Position numbers and translations under genes: made by a program. From an uncultured Spirochaetales bacterium (GTDB lineage: Bacteria > Spirochaetota > Spirochaetia > Sphaerochaetales > Sphaerochaetaceae), in assembly GCA_944393005.1 (NCBI GenBank), contig CALXYO010000006.1:1-64000 (forward strand): a DNA stretch of 64,000 nt, written 5' to 3'. Shown in pieces: positions 56,464-64,000 of the stretch. A model generated the notes under the pieces. The model made no database searches. It was not told the DNA's origin and saw only the letters and a program-made list of their open reading frames with translations. The stretch's first letter is position 1. Each line of letters begins with the position of its first letter.

Positions 56464-57735
56464 TCACTTCCAGTATTCCGCCATTCTCTCCCTGAGTGAG
56501 GCACGGTAGGCATCCCAGTCCTCAATGGGACACATTGCCACACCGTCTTCCACCGCAGCCTTTGCCACGGCAACGGCCTCTTCCTCAATCACCCTGGGAT
56601 CAAACGGTTTTGGAACGATGTATTCGCGGCCGAATGAGAAATGCTGTCCATTGTATGCCTTGCTGACACTTTCGGGAACTTCCTTCCTCGCAAGGTCCCT
56701 CAATGCCATGGCAGCCGCCATCTTCATGTTCTCCGTTATCTTTGACGCACGCACGTCAAGAGCACCGCGGAAGATGAACGGAAAACCGAGTACATTGTTT
56801 ATCTGGTTTGGGTAATCGCTTCTGCCTGTGGCCATTATGACATCACTTCTGGTGGCCTTTGCCTTCTCATAGGTGATCTCCGGGTTCGGGTTCGCCATGG
56901 CGAACACCACAGGATCAGATGCCATTGAAAGAAGCATTTCTGATGAGACGCAGTCTGCAACGGAAAGGCCCATGAACACATCGGCGCCTTTCATTGCATC
57001 CTCAAGAGTACGCTCAGCCGTGTCACGGGCGAACTGTGCCTTCTCAGGTGTAAGGCCTTCCCTTCCGCTGTGAATCACACCGCGGCTGTCGCAAAGTGTG
57101 AGATTCTCCTTTCTCACACCTGCTGCGATGAACATTCTGGAACAGGAGATTCCCGCAGCCCCGGCGCCGTTGACAACGACCTTCACCTTTGAGATGTCCT
57201 TGCCTACGATATCAAGAGCATTCATGAGTCCGGCAGTCGCAATGATCGCAGTGCCGTGCTGGTCGTCATGGAAGACCGGGATGTCACACTGCTTTATGAG
57301 TTCTCTCTCTATGTGGAAACACTCAGGCCCCTTTATATCCTCAAGATTGATGCCACCGAATGAAGGTGAAATAGCCTTTATGATTTCTATCAGCTTGTCG
57401 GGATCCTTCTCGTTTATCTCGATGTCGAACACATCAATGTCGGCAAACCTCTTGAAAAGAACACCTTTTCCTTCCATTACAGGCTTGCTTGCAAGTGCGC
57501 CGCGGTCCCCAAGTCCGAGGATCGCAGTTCCGTTTGATATGACGGCAACAAGGTTTCCCTTTGAAGTATATCTGTAGGCATTCGCCTTGTCTTTCTCGAT
57601 TTCAAGAACAGGTTTCGCCACACCGGGTGTGTATGCATATGAAAGGTCTTCTGCACTCATGCAGGGCTTGGTCGGCACCACGCTCACCTTGCCGGGGACT
57701 CCGTTCATACAATGATATTCCAATGCTTTATCCAT
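56464..57735 (-). CDS. NAD(P)-dependent malic enzyme (short form)
   Basis: A 423-residue enzyme decarboxylating malate to pyruvate. The catalytic tyrosine region is [15 protein letters not shown], the lysine lies in [20 protein letters not shown], the metal site includes FDIEINEKD and [16 protein letters not shown], and the nucleotide fold is [16 protein letters not shown]. The length matches stand-alone short malic enzymes lacking the phosphotransacetylase-like domain. Cofactor preference cannot be read safely. A strong aggagg precedes the ATG. Confidence 0.94.
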   Translation of the reverse strand: MDKALEYHCMNGVPGKVSVVPTKPCMSAEDLSYAYTPGVAKPVLEIEKDKANAYRYTSKGNLVAVISNGTAILGLGDRGALASKPVMEGKGVLFKRFADIDVFDIEINEKDPDKLIEIIKAISPSFGGINLEDIKGPECFHIERELIKQCDIPVFHDDQHGTAIIATAGLMNALDIVGKDISKVKVVVNGAGAAGISCSRMFIAAGVRKENLTLCDSRGVIHSGREGLTPEKAQFARDTAERTLEDAMKGADVFMGLSVADCVSSEMLLSMASDPVVFAMANPNPEITYEKAKATRSDVIMATGRSDYPNQINNVLGFPFIFRGALDVRASKITENMKMAAAMALRDLARKEVPESVSKAYNGQHFSFGREYIVPKPFDPRVIEEEAVAVAKAAVEDGVAMCPIEDWDAYRASLRERMAEYWK

Positions 57736-57808
57736 ATATCATTCCTCCTGAATATGAACATTATTACACATCGGAAGACAAAAGTCCCCACCAAAGAAGC
57801 TGATTTCA

Positions 57809-57837
57809 TTGTCCGCAGTGCGCTTTTCTGCTAGAAT
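57809..57837 (+). promoter_or_regulatory. Sigma70-type promoter of the alpha/beta hydrolase gene
   Basis: TTGTCC, 17-bp spacer, TAGAAT; the box ends 13 nt before ATG 57851, predicting a leader of about 6 nt. Confidence 0.55.
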
Positions 57838-57850
57838 CAGAGACAAAATT

Positions 57851-58795
57851 ATGGATGACATTCAGGATCTTATATTCAACGACGGGGAATTTCAGGCGGG
57901 AATCGCAAGAAAAGTACTGCCCTATCTGAGTTCGCGCCAGCAGAAAGGCTACTCGACAGGCGGCTTGTATTACTCAATCCACACCAGCGATGAAGCCAGG
58001 GGCACACTGGTGATCGTGCACGGTTTCTCGGAAGGCATGTACAAATACAGGGAATTCATTTATTACATGGTGCGCCTCGGCTACAACTGCGTGATCTATG
58101 AACACCGCGGTCACGGAAGGAGCGTGCGTGTCACAGACGAGAACAGCAGCATCCACATCGATGATTTCAGCATATATCTTGATGATCTCCTCTCAATAAC
58201 CGAAGAAATTGTCATTCCGCGTTTCAGGGGTATTCCTCTCTATCTTTACGGACACAGCATGGGAGGCTGCATAGCGGCTCTTTTCGAGGAACAGCATCCG
58301 GACATGTACTCAAAGCTGATACTCTCCTCCCCCATGCTTTCGCTCAGGATGAAAGGAATCGCAGGACTCATGGCGCATACCGCAGCCAGACTGATGTGCG
58401 CTGCAGGCAAGGCGGAAGAACCTGTGAGAATATTCACAGAGAAGGAGAAATTCGAGAATTCCTGCTCGACAAGCAGGGAAAGATGGGTTTACTACACCTC
58501 TGTGAGGGACAACAATGTGCTTCTGAAAATGTCAAACCCGACCTATGCCTGGGCAAAGGCGGCCTTTGATGCGAGCAGGGATGTAATGAAAAACGCAGGC
58601 AGGATCAGCATTCCCACACTTGTTTTCGAGGCAGAGAAAGACAGCATGGTGGACAACCAGAGCATCGAACGTTTCGCATCCGGCAGCAGCATGTGCACTC
58701 TTGTCAGGATGCAGGGAACGAAACACGAAATCATGTCTTCTCCTTCTGCTGTCCTCGTAAAATATTATTCCGAAATTTCATCGTTTCTCAATTGA
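57851..58795 (+). CDS. Alpha/beta hydrolase (monoacylglycerol lipase/lysophospholipase-like)
   Basis: A 314-residue serine hydrolase of the Hydrolase_4 type. The oxyanion region is LVIVHGFSEGMYKYREF, the nucleophile elbow LYGHSMGGCIAALF (catalytic Ser), the aspartate in VFEAEKDSMVDNQS and the histidine in GTKHEIMS, matching the lipase/lysophospholipase L2 pattern. No signal peptide is present. ATG 57851 was chosen because the promoter lies between it and the upstream in-frame start at 57809. It is likely a membrane-lipid or acylglycerol hydrolase. Confidence 0.85.
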   Translation: MDDIQDLIFNDGEFQAGIARKVLPYLSSRQQKGYSTGGLYYSIHTSDEARGTLVIVHGFSEGMYKYREFIYYMVRLGYNCVIYEHRGHGRSVRVTDENSSIHIDDFSIYLDDLLSITEEIVIPRFRGIPLYLYGHSMGGCIAALFEEQHPDMYSKLILSSPMLSLRMKGIAGLMAHTAARLMCAAGKAEEPVRIFTEKEKFENSCSTSRERWVYYTSVRDNNVLLKMSNPTYAWAKAAFDASRDVMKNAGRISIPTLVFEAEKDSMVDNQSIERFASGSSMCTLVRMQGTKHEIMSSPSAVLVKYYSEISSFLN

Positions 58796-58820
58796 CGCGC
58801 CGTGGCTGGCGGCTTATCAT
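58792..58820 (+). promoter_or_regulatory. Sigma70-type promoter of the cation efflux gene, leaderless
   Basis: TTGACG, 17-bp spacer, TATCAT; the -10 box ends 8 nt before ATG 58829. The -35 box overlaps the stop codon of the hydrolase gene. Confidence 0.6.
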
Positions 58821-58828
58821 ACGCGGAT

Positions 58829-59944
58829 ATGGTAAAAGCAGAGGAAAGACAGTCCGTCATCACAAAAGTAACAGGGGTCGGGATCATCACCAACCTCATT
58901 CTTGTAGTGTTCAAGATGATAGCAGGCCTTGCATCAGGTTCTGTGTCAATCGTCAACGATGCCGTGAACAACGCTGCCGACTGTGTAAGCAGTGTTGTGA
59001 CAATGACTTTCTACTCGCTTGGCAGGAAACGTCCGACAAGAAAACATCCTCTCGGCTACGGACGCATGGAATACCTGTCGGCACTCATTGTCTCTTTCCT
59101 CGTGATCATCACAGGTTTTCAGTGCCTCACCTCATCAGTTGATGCGATACGCAATCCTTCGGCCGTGAGTCTTTCAGCTGCAGGCTATGTGATAATAGCG
59201 GCATCCATCGCGGCAAAGGTTTTCCTCAGCATACTCAATACGAAACAGGGAAAGAAAATCGATTCGGACTCGCTCATCGCCACCGGAAAGGATGCGCTCA
59301 GCGATGTGCTTGTCACCGCCCTGACTCTTGTGTCGGCGCTTTTCAGCCCGCTCACCGGCTTCCCTGTTGACGGTGTTGCCGGCATCATCGTCTCCCTATT
59401 CATACTCTACAGCGGTTTCTCATCCGTGCAGGAGACTGTCTCATCAATAATGGGAGAAAGACCGAGCGAGGAGACAGTGAAGAAAATAAGATCCATCATT
59501 GAAAAGCATCCTCCCCTCAAAGGCGGCTATGACATAATGCTGCACAATTACGGCCCGGAGAGGACACTGGGCACATGCAATGTGGAAGTTCCCATCGACA
59601 CACATGCCGAAGACATATTCGATGCCATGACCGACACAACGAAAGACATCATGGATCAGCTCGGCATATATATGACATTCGGAATGTATGCGGTCAATGA
59701 CTACCGTGCCGATGTCAGGGAAATGAAGGAGAAAGTCCTTGAGATCATGAAGACCACAAGTCATCATGTGCTTTCCCTGCATGCGTTCCACGTGCACTTC
59801 GACACCCATATGGTCCACTTTGATGTGGTTGTGGATTTCAACGTCAAGAATTCAGTCAACCTCAAGAACAAGCTGACAAAGGCGCTGAAGCTGTACTATC
59901 CGGACTACTCCTTTGAATTCACGATTGATCCGGAATACGGCTGA
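58829..59944 (+). CDS. Cation diffusion facilitator (CDF) family transporter
   Basis: A 371-residue inner-membrane metal efflux protein. The metal-site helix is SIVNDAVNNAADCVSSVVTM, with the family's RKHPLGYGRMEYLSALIVS following, and SLIATGKDALSDVLVTALTL in helix V; note N-D-A...D rather than the H/D pairs of zinc transporters, which may indicate Mn, Fe or another metal. A cytoplasmic C-terminal domain (GGYDIMLHNYGPERTLGTCN; HAEDIFDAMTD) is present plus an extra 90 residues. A closely spaced promoter and no Shine-Dalgarno support ATG 58829. Confidence 0.9.
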   Translation: MVKAEERQSVITKVTGVGIITNLILVVFKMIAGLASGSVSIVNDAVNNAADCVSSVVTMTFYSLGRKRPTRKHPLGYGRMEYLSALIVSFLVIITGFQCLTSSVDAIRNPSAVSLSAAGYVIIAASIAAKVFLSILNTKQGKKIDSDSLIATGKDALSDVLVTALTLVSALFSPLTGFPVDGVAGIIVSLFILYSGFSSVQETVSSIMGERPSEETVKKIRSIIEKHPPLKGGYDIMLHNYGPERTLGTCNVEVPIDTHAEDIFDAMTDTTKDIMDQLGIYMTFGMYAVNDYRADVREMKEKVLEIMKTTSHHVLSLHAFHVHFDTHMVHFDVVVDFNVKNSVNLKNKLTKALKLYYPDYSFEFTIDPEYG

Positions 59945-59953
59945 CCATGATTT

Positions 59954-59972
59954 CCATTAAGTCATTTAATGG
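59954..59972. promoter_or_regulatory. Palindrome upstream of the metal ABC operon, candidate operator
   Basis: CCATTAAGTCATTTAATGG has perfect 7-bp arms around gtcat and lies 24 bp upstream of the -35 box. It is 10 bp past the CDF stop, so a terminator role is possible, but no T run follows. Confidence 0.4.
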
Positions 59973-59995
59973 TTGATCTCCCATTATATTTTCAT

Positions 59996-60024
59996 TTGAA
60001 TATTGGACCTTTTCATGCTATAGT
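59996..60024 (+). promoter_or_regulatory. Sigma70-type promoter of the metal ABC operon, leaderless
   Basis: TTGAAT, 17-bp spacer, TATAGT; the -10 box ends 6 nt before ATG 60031 and no ribosome-binding site is present. Confidence 0.65.
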
Positions 60025-60030
60025 GTTTCC

Positions 60031-61077
60031 ATGCAGAAAGGCGGAGAGATAAAGGACACAGTGAAATTCAGGGTTAAGGAAAGGCCGTATGTCCTGCCCC
60101 TTCTCCTGCTTGTTTTCATCCTCACTTTTTTCATCTCCTTCGCTCTGGGCCGTTACCCGGTGGATCCCATCACACTCGTGAAAATACTTCTCTCACGCAT
60201 TCTTCCACTGGAGGAGACATGGTCCTCACAGGCTGAGACAGTCGTATTCAACATAAGGCTGCCGAGAGTCCTCATAGGAGCATTCATAGGAGCAGGCCTG
60301 TCGCTTTCGGGGCTTGTGTATCAGGGAATATTCCAGAACCCGATGGTATCGCCGGACGTGCTGGGCAGCACCTCAGGCGCCGCTGCAGGCAGCGCGCTGG
60401 GCATCCTGGCAGGCATGGGATATTTCTCAATATCGGCAATGAGCTTTCTCGGAGGAATAACCGCAGTGCTCATTGTCCTCATGATAGCACGGCGTGTGCC
60501 GGGACAGCCTGTACTCGGACTTGTCCTCTCAGGAATAATGATCTCTTCCCTCTTCAATTCACTTCTGAGCTTCATAAAGCTCGTTGCGGATACGGATGAT
60601 GTCCTTCCGCAGATAACATACTACCTAATAGGTTCACTCAGTTCGACAAGAAACAGCGACCTTGCCGCATGTGCCCTTCTCATAACGGTCCCGGCAATAG
60701 TCCTGTACCTCATACGCTGGAACCTCAACGTGATGACACTCGGAGAGGAAGAGGCAGTGAGCCTCGGCGTGAACACGAAAGCCATACGTTTCACGGCAGT
60801 CGTATGCGCGACCCTCATGACAGCCGTATCAACGGCAGCAGCCGGCATGATCGGCTGGATAGGCCTCGTGATCCCGCATCTTGTCCGCATGAGCATCGGC
60901 TGTGATTACCGAAAAACAATTCCAGCAACGATTCTTATGGGATCATCGTTCCTCATGCTTGTCGATACTGTCTCAAGAAACCTGACCACAAGCGAAATAC
61001 CGATAGGAATACTCACAAGCTTCATAGGAGCGCCTTTCTTCCTCTACCTCATCATAAGGGAGGGAAAGAAAACATGA
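60031..61077 (+). CDS. FecCD-type ABC transporter permease (iron, siderophore or cobalamin)
   Basis: A 348-residue permease with about ten helices. Signatures are FNIRLPRVLIGAFIGAGLSL (G-x-x-Q-x-h region SGLVYQGIFQNPMVSPDVLG follows) and the EAA-like ATPase contact AAAGMIGWIGLVIPHLVRMS. Family members import ferric siderophores, haem, cobalamin or nickel/cobalt chelates. It is first in an operon in which each gene overlaps the next by ATGA. The transported ligand is unknown. Confidence 0.92.
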   Translation: MQKGGEIKDTVKFRVKERPYVLPLLLLVFILTFFISFALGRYPVDPITLVKILLSRILPLEETWSSQAETVVFNIRLPRVLIGAFIGAGLSLSGLVYQGIFQNPMVSPDVLGSTSGAAAGSALGILAGMGYFSISAMSFLGGITAVLIVLMIARRVPGQPVLGLVLSGIMISSLFNSLLSFIKLVADTDDVLPQITYYLIGSLSSTRNSDLAACALLITVPAIVLYLIRWNLNVMTLGEEEAVSLGVNTKAIRFTAVVCATLMTAVSTAAAGMIGWIGLVIPHLVRMSIGCDYRKTIPATILMGSSFLMLVDTVSRNLTTSEIPIGILTSFIGAPFFLYLIIREGKKT

Positions 61078-61847
61078 AGCTTGAAATAAGGAATCTCACA
61101 TTCAGCTATGACGGGAAAAAGAATGTTCTCGACGGTATCTCAACCTCATTTGAAAGCGGAGAGTTCACAGTAGTTCTCGGCCGCAACGGTGCCGGCAAGA
61201 CCACTCTCTTCAAAAACCTGCTGGGTCTGCTGAAACCGCAGAAAGGAGAAGTTTTATGTGACGGTCTTTCCTTTTCAGACATGAGCATCAGGGAAAAGGC
61301 AAGAAAGATCGCATATATCCCCCAGGAAAGCAATCCTGCCTTTTCCTACAGTGTGCTCACAAGCGTTCTCATGGGTACGACCAGCATGATCTCCAGCCTT
61401 TCCTCCCCTAAGGAGAAGGAAATCAGGAAAGCATATGAGGCGCTTGAGAAATTCCATATAGCAGACCTTGCCGGGCGTAAGACAAATACGCTATCAGGCG
61501 GAGAGAGGCAGCTTGTTCTATGTGCAAGGGCTGTTGCCCAGGAAGCCGGCATTCTTCTCTTTGACGAGCCGACTTCAAATCTTGACTGGGCGAACCAGAT
61601 CAAGACATTGGGAAACATCAGGGCGCTGACCAGGGACGGCTACACGGCAATCGTGTCGACACACAATCTTGAGCAGGCACTTAACTTCGCATCCCGCATC
61701 ATCCTCATAAAGGACGGAAAACTCTGTTATGATGCATCCCCTGCTGAACTCGCCAGCTCATCCCTTCTCTCTTCATTCTATGACATCGACATCTCGGTTG
61801 AAGAATACAAGGGACATTACATCTGCATCCCGAAGGAGAGTGAATGA
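61074..61847 (+). CDS. FecE/BtuD-type ABC transporter ATP-binding protein
   Basis: A 257-residue ATPase: Walker A VVLGRNGAGKTTLF, Q-loop IAYIPQESNPAF, signature LSGGERQLVLCARAVAQ, Walker B ILLFDEPTSNLDW and H-loop IVSTHNLEQAL. It drives the permease encoded just upstream (4-nt overlap). The C-terminal 40 residues (ISVEEYKGHYICIPKE) resemble those of FepC/BtuD homologues. Confidence 0.93.
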   Translation: MKLEIRNLTFSYDGKKNVLDGISTSFESGEFTVVLGRNGAGKTTLFKNLLGLLKPQKGEVLCDGLSFSDMSIREKARKIAYIPQESNPAFSYSVLTSVLMGTTSMISSLSSPKEKEIRKAYEALEKFHIADLAGRKTNTLSGGERQLVLCARAVAQEAGILLFDEPTSNLDWANQIKTLGNIRALTRDGYTAIVSTHNLEQALNFASRIILIKDGKLCYDASPAELASSSLLSSFYDIDISVEEYKGHYICIPKESE

Positions 61848-62509
61848 TGGGATGGTGGAATGAGAGAAAAGCCGGTATGTATCTCAGGGCCGTATCAATG
61901 AGCAACTTTCACTCATCTCTCGCATCGCTCATACAGCCTTATCTTGAAAAAGGAATGAGCATTGCAGAGCTCGGATGCGGCCTGGGGACTCTGACACATG
62001 AACTTTCATCAAGGGGATTTGACATCAAGGGCTATGACATTGACGATACTGCACTTGAGACGGCAGCGCGGCTGTATCCTGATGATACTTTCATCAAGGA
62101 TGACTGCTATAAGCTGTCCGGCGTTGCAGATACAGCGCTGTGTGTGTTTTTCGGCCGCATAAGCATTGAAGACAACTATGAAAAACTCATGAACACCTGC
62201 AGGAAAAGACTGATATATGTTAGCAGCGAACATGCGGATTACACAGAGACAACGTATAGGGAAACTGATGGGATTGCATCATATCTGGACTCCCGGAAAG
62301 CATCTTTCACTGTCATGAAGGAACATCTGCATTTTGACCAGTACCTGAAAGATGAGGAAGAACTTCAAATATTCATAGAGGAAAACTATACGAAAAGAGG
62401 AAGGCCGTTCAGCAGGAAAGTCGTCACAGTCCCGGGGGTGTACCCCATAAAGGTTGTAAACGACAAGGCCTTCGGTCTGTTCGTGATAGAAAAGGAAGAA
62501 AAAACATGA
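61844..62509 (+). CDS. SAM-dependent methyltransferase inside a metal ABC operon
   Basis: A 221-residue Rossmann methyltransferase. The SAM loop is IAELGCGLGTLTHELSSRGF, followed by IKGYDIDDTALETAARL (acidic ribose-binding residue) and FIKDDCY; a motif IV-like stretch is ALCVFFGRIS. The first 30 residues (GWWNERKAGMYLRAVSMSNF) may form the substrate-binding cap. It overlaps both neighbouring transporter genes by 4 nt, so it is made with them. It may modify the imported ligand (chelator, cobamide or corrinoid) or a metallophore, which is inference. Confidence 0.82.
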   Translation: MMGWWNERKAGMYLRAVSMSNFHSSLASLIQPYLEKGMSIAELGCGLGTLTHELSSRGFDIKGYDIDDTALETAARLYPDDTFIKDDCYKLSGVADTALCVFFGRISIEDNYEKLMNTCRKRLIYVSSEHADYTETTYRETDGIASYLDSRKASFTVMKEHLHFDQYLKDEEELQIFIEENYTKRGRPFSRKVVTVPGVYPIKVVNDKAFGLFVIEKEEKT

Positions 62510-63567
62510 GGAAAATCCTTGCAATGCTTCTGGTTCTCTTCATTTCCCTTATGTACCTGAGTGCACAGGGAAACATAGAGAATACAAGTGCTGCCAGTGA
62601 AAGGCAGATGGTGAGTTTCACTGATGATCTTGGACGTGTCGTGGACGTGCCTGCCGACATAGGCTCAGTCACACCGAGCGGCTCGATGGCACAGGTCATA
62701 CTCCTTACATTCGACCAGTCAAAGATCAGCGGACTGACAACAGCGATGAGCGATGAGGAAAGAGCTTACTACCCAGATCTCAGTGAAGACATTCCCGTCC
62801 TCGGGACTTTCTACGGAAAGAAGGCGAACCTCAACAAGGAAGCTCTGATCGTTGTCAGTCCCGACGTTGTCATCGATATCGGTGAGATAAAGGGATCAAT
62901 TGATGAGATGATCTCTGATCTTGATGTCCTGCAGGAACAGATCGGAATTCCGGTGGTGTTCATTGAATCATATCTTGCGGACAGTGCACACACTTACACA
63001 AGACTGGGCGAACTGCTGGGTGATGAGGAGAGAGGAAATGAGCTGGCAGCATACGCCGGGGAGGCGGTTGCCTTTGCTGAGGATACAAAAGAAGCTTTCG
63101 GAGGTGAAGTCACTTTCTACTATTCTTCATCTGTTGACGGGCTTGAGGCGATTCCTTCCGGCAACTTTCACGGTGAGGTGCTTGAAGCTGTGGGAGGCGT
63201 GAATGTGGTTCCCTCAACATTCTCATCCGGAGGCAATGCCATAAGCCTGGAACAGCTTTTCCTCTGGAATCCAGATGTGATCATTCTCTCAGATGAAAAT
63301 GCATTCAGAACAGTCACGGCAGAGGATTCTTCATGGCAGAGCCTGGATGCCGTGAAAAACGGCAGGGTATATCTTGTACCTGCTGTGATAAACAACTGGA
63401 TCGACTCCCCTCCTTCGATCAACAGGCTTATCGGGATATGGTGGGCAGCAGATGTATTCTACGGCAGTCAGGCCGGTGTGGATGTCAAGGCTGAAGCAGA
63501 GCGTTTCTACTCTCTCTTCTACGGGTATGACATCAGCGGAGAAGAGCTTGCGGAATACGGAATCTGA
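62506..63567 (+). CDS. Periplasmic binding protein of the FecB/BtuF type
   Basis: A 353-residue TroA-like binding protein for metal chelates. Signal peptide MRKILAMLLVLFISLMYLSA precedes FTDDLGRVVDVPADIGSVTP, the standard strand of the class III fold; the long backbone helix is around YTRLGELLGDEERGNELAAY; the second lobe has EAVGGVNVVPSTFSSGGNAI and FLWNPDVIILSDEN. No lipobox is seen after the signal peptide. It completes the import system with the permease and ATPase; the C-terminal half binds ligand through residues that cannot be read off here. Confidence 0.9.
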   Translation: MRKILAMLLVLFISLMYLSAQGNIENTSAASERQMVSFTDDLGRVVDVPADIGSVTPSGSMAQVILLTFDQSKISGLTTAMSDEERAYYPDLSEDIPVLGTFYGKKANLNKEALIVVSPDVVIDIGEIKGSIDEMISDLDVLQEQIGIPVVFIESYLADSAHTYTRLGELLGDEERGNELAAYAGEAVAFAEDTKEAFGGEVTFYYSSSVDGLEAIPSGNFHGEVLEAVGGVNVVPSTFSSGGNAISLEQLFLWNPDVIILSDENAFRTVTAEDSSWQSLDAVKNGRVYLVPAVINNWIDSPPSINRLIGIWWAADVFYGSQAGVDVKAEAERFYSLFYGYDISGEELAEYGI

Positions 63568-63647
63568 CCGAAAGAAATCTCAGGTTCACCGTTGTCGTAT
63601 CGTCTAGCCTGCCGGGAATTGAGGTGGCCCCTCAAGCTGGGCATTCA

Positions 63648-63678
63648 GGGCAGGATTATGATATATCCTGTCCTGCCC
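63648..63678. repeat. Hairpin downstream of the binding-protein gene
   Basis: Arms gggcagga (63648-63655) and tcctgccc (63671-63678) form an 8-bp GC-rich stem about 80 bp past the stop. No T run follows on the plus strand, so termination is uncertain; on the minus strand it lies just past the Rpn relic. Confidence 0.5.
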
Positions 63679-63695
63679 GTGTTCCAGCAGCCCAT

Positions 63696-63950
63696 TCAGC
63701 AAAGCCCTGCGGCTATTTTCCTGACCTCATCAAGGGAAAGCTCTGTCACTTCAGCAATCTCTTCTGTACTCAGTATCTTCTGTGCAAGCAGATTCCTTGC
63801 AATTTTAACAGATATTTCAAATTTACCTTTTTCAATACCTTCATCTTCCACTTCTTTCCATATTGAACTCATTTTCATTTCTCCTTTCTTACTGTTCTTA
63901 TATGTAGCGACTGCTTCTTTCAATTCATTACAACAATAGCAAGGAACCAT
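63696..63950 (-). pseudogene. 5'-truncated Rpn-family nuclease relic (C-terminus only)
   Basis: From about 63929 the frame reads NELKEAVATYKNSKKGEMKM then SSIWKEVEDEGIEKG, IARNLLAQKIL and VTELSLDEVRKI, closely matching the last 75 residues of the complete Rpn protein at 33291-34139 (LREAVAAYKNSETGERKMSS). The nuclease domain is missing: upstream codons are unrelated and hit stops within 17 codons. An inverted repeat (tggcaag/cttgcca with an inner cagaa/ttctg) flanks the break at 63953-63990. Confidence 0.8.
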
Positions 63951-64000
63951 AATGGCAAGCAGAAGAAATTATATTTCTGTTTACTTGCCATCATGATAAA

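Noticed and set aside
57771-57850. ATG/GTG upstream of 57851 as start of the alpha/beta hydrolase
   Set aside because: A good promoter (57809-57837) lies downstream of it, so the longer product could not be translated from that transcript.

Overview
The window reads as chromosome of a diderm bacterium, most likely an uncultured, gut-type spirochaete (Sphaerochaetaceae or Treponemataceae-like). The inference rests on many signal-peptide beta-barrel proteins and lipoproteins of no widely known family, an Rpn-type PD-(D/E)XK nuclease family copy, and general gene content; no 16S rRNA gene or flagellar gene is present to prove it. Positions 1-6702 are the end of an integrated mobile element. It carries a partial MobC-like relaxosome gene, a densely hairpinned non-coding stretch that could be an origin of transfer or replication, a minus-strand replication operon (two small helix-turn-helix proteins, a DUF669-like single-strand DNA-binding protein, a Toprim primase, a RecA-fold helicase), radC, a lipoprotein and the C-terminal relic of a DNA cytosine methyltransferase. 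It ends in a 46-nt 3' fragment of tRNA-Gly(GCC) that keeps the tRNA's own terminator, which is the usual mark of insertion into a tRNA gene. A 5' fragment of tRNA-Asn lies 150 bp further on. No integrase is visible. From 6703 rightwards the sequence is chromosomal: flavodoxin plus DUF3793 behind a DtxR-like palindrome; dat-ddc for 1,3-diaminopropane; tig-clpP-clpX for protein folding and turnover; nrnA; a HTH protein; rdgB-pepF; an HD hydrolase with a TtcA-like tRNA thiolase; and a repeat protein, beta-barrel protein and mutL run. Next comes a minus-strand block with cysS, ECF sigma, anti-sigma, a PyrD-like protein, an acyltransferase and a lipoprotein. It is followed by an Rpn gene, murB, ackA, a pair of tiny paralogous peptide genes, recQ-galK, an OMP/lipoprotein pair, MATE, thrC-thrA, rpmB, nth, tRNA-Pro, PiT/DUF47 phosphate uptake, rubredoxin/ferredoxin, tRNA-Arg, malic enzyme, a lipase-like hydrolase, a cation efflux protein, a four-gene metal or cobalamin ABC operon containing a methyltransferase, and the tail of a second Rpn gene. 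Most notable: (1) two tandem 34-35 aa hydrophobic peptide genes (37863-38394) with hairpin-sequestered ribosome-binding sites, a conserved 3' UTR and a 24-bp long-range 5'-3' inverted repeat, the layout of type I toxin mRNAs; (2) a canonical A AAA AAC slippery site (23560-23566) just before a stop codon, whose -1 frame opens straight into a beta-barrel ORF lacking its own signal peptide; (3) a recurring promoter layout in which the -10 box ends 6-8 nt before the start codon, implying leaderless mRNAs; and (4) an aspartokinase-homoserine dehydrogenase whose kinase half lacks every usual catalytic motif. All calls are from reading sequence alone; no database search was run.
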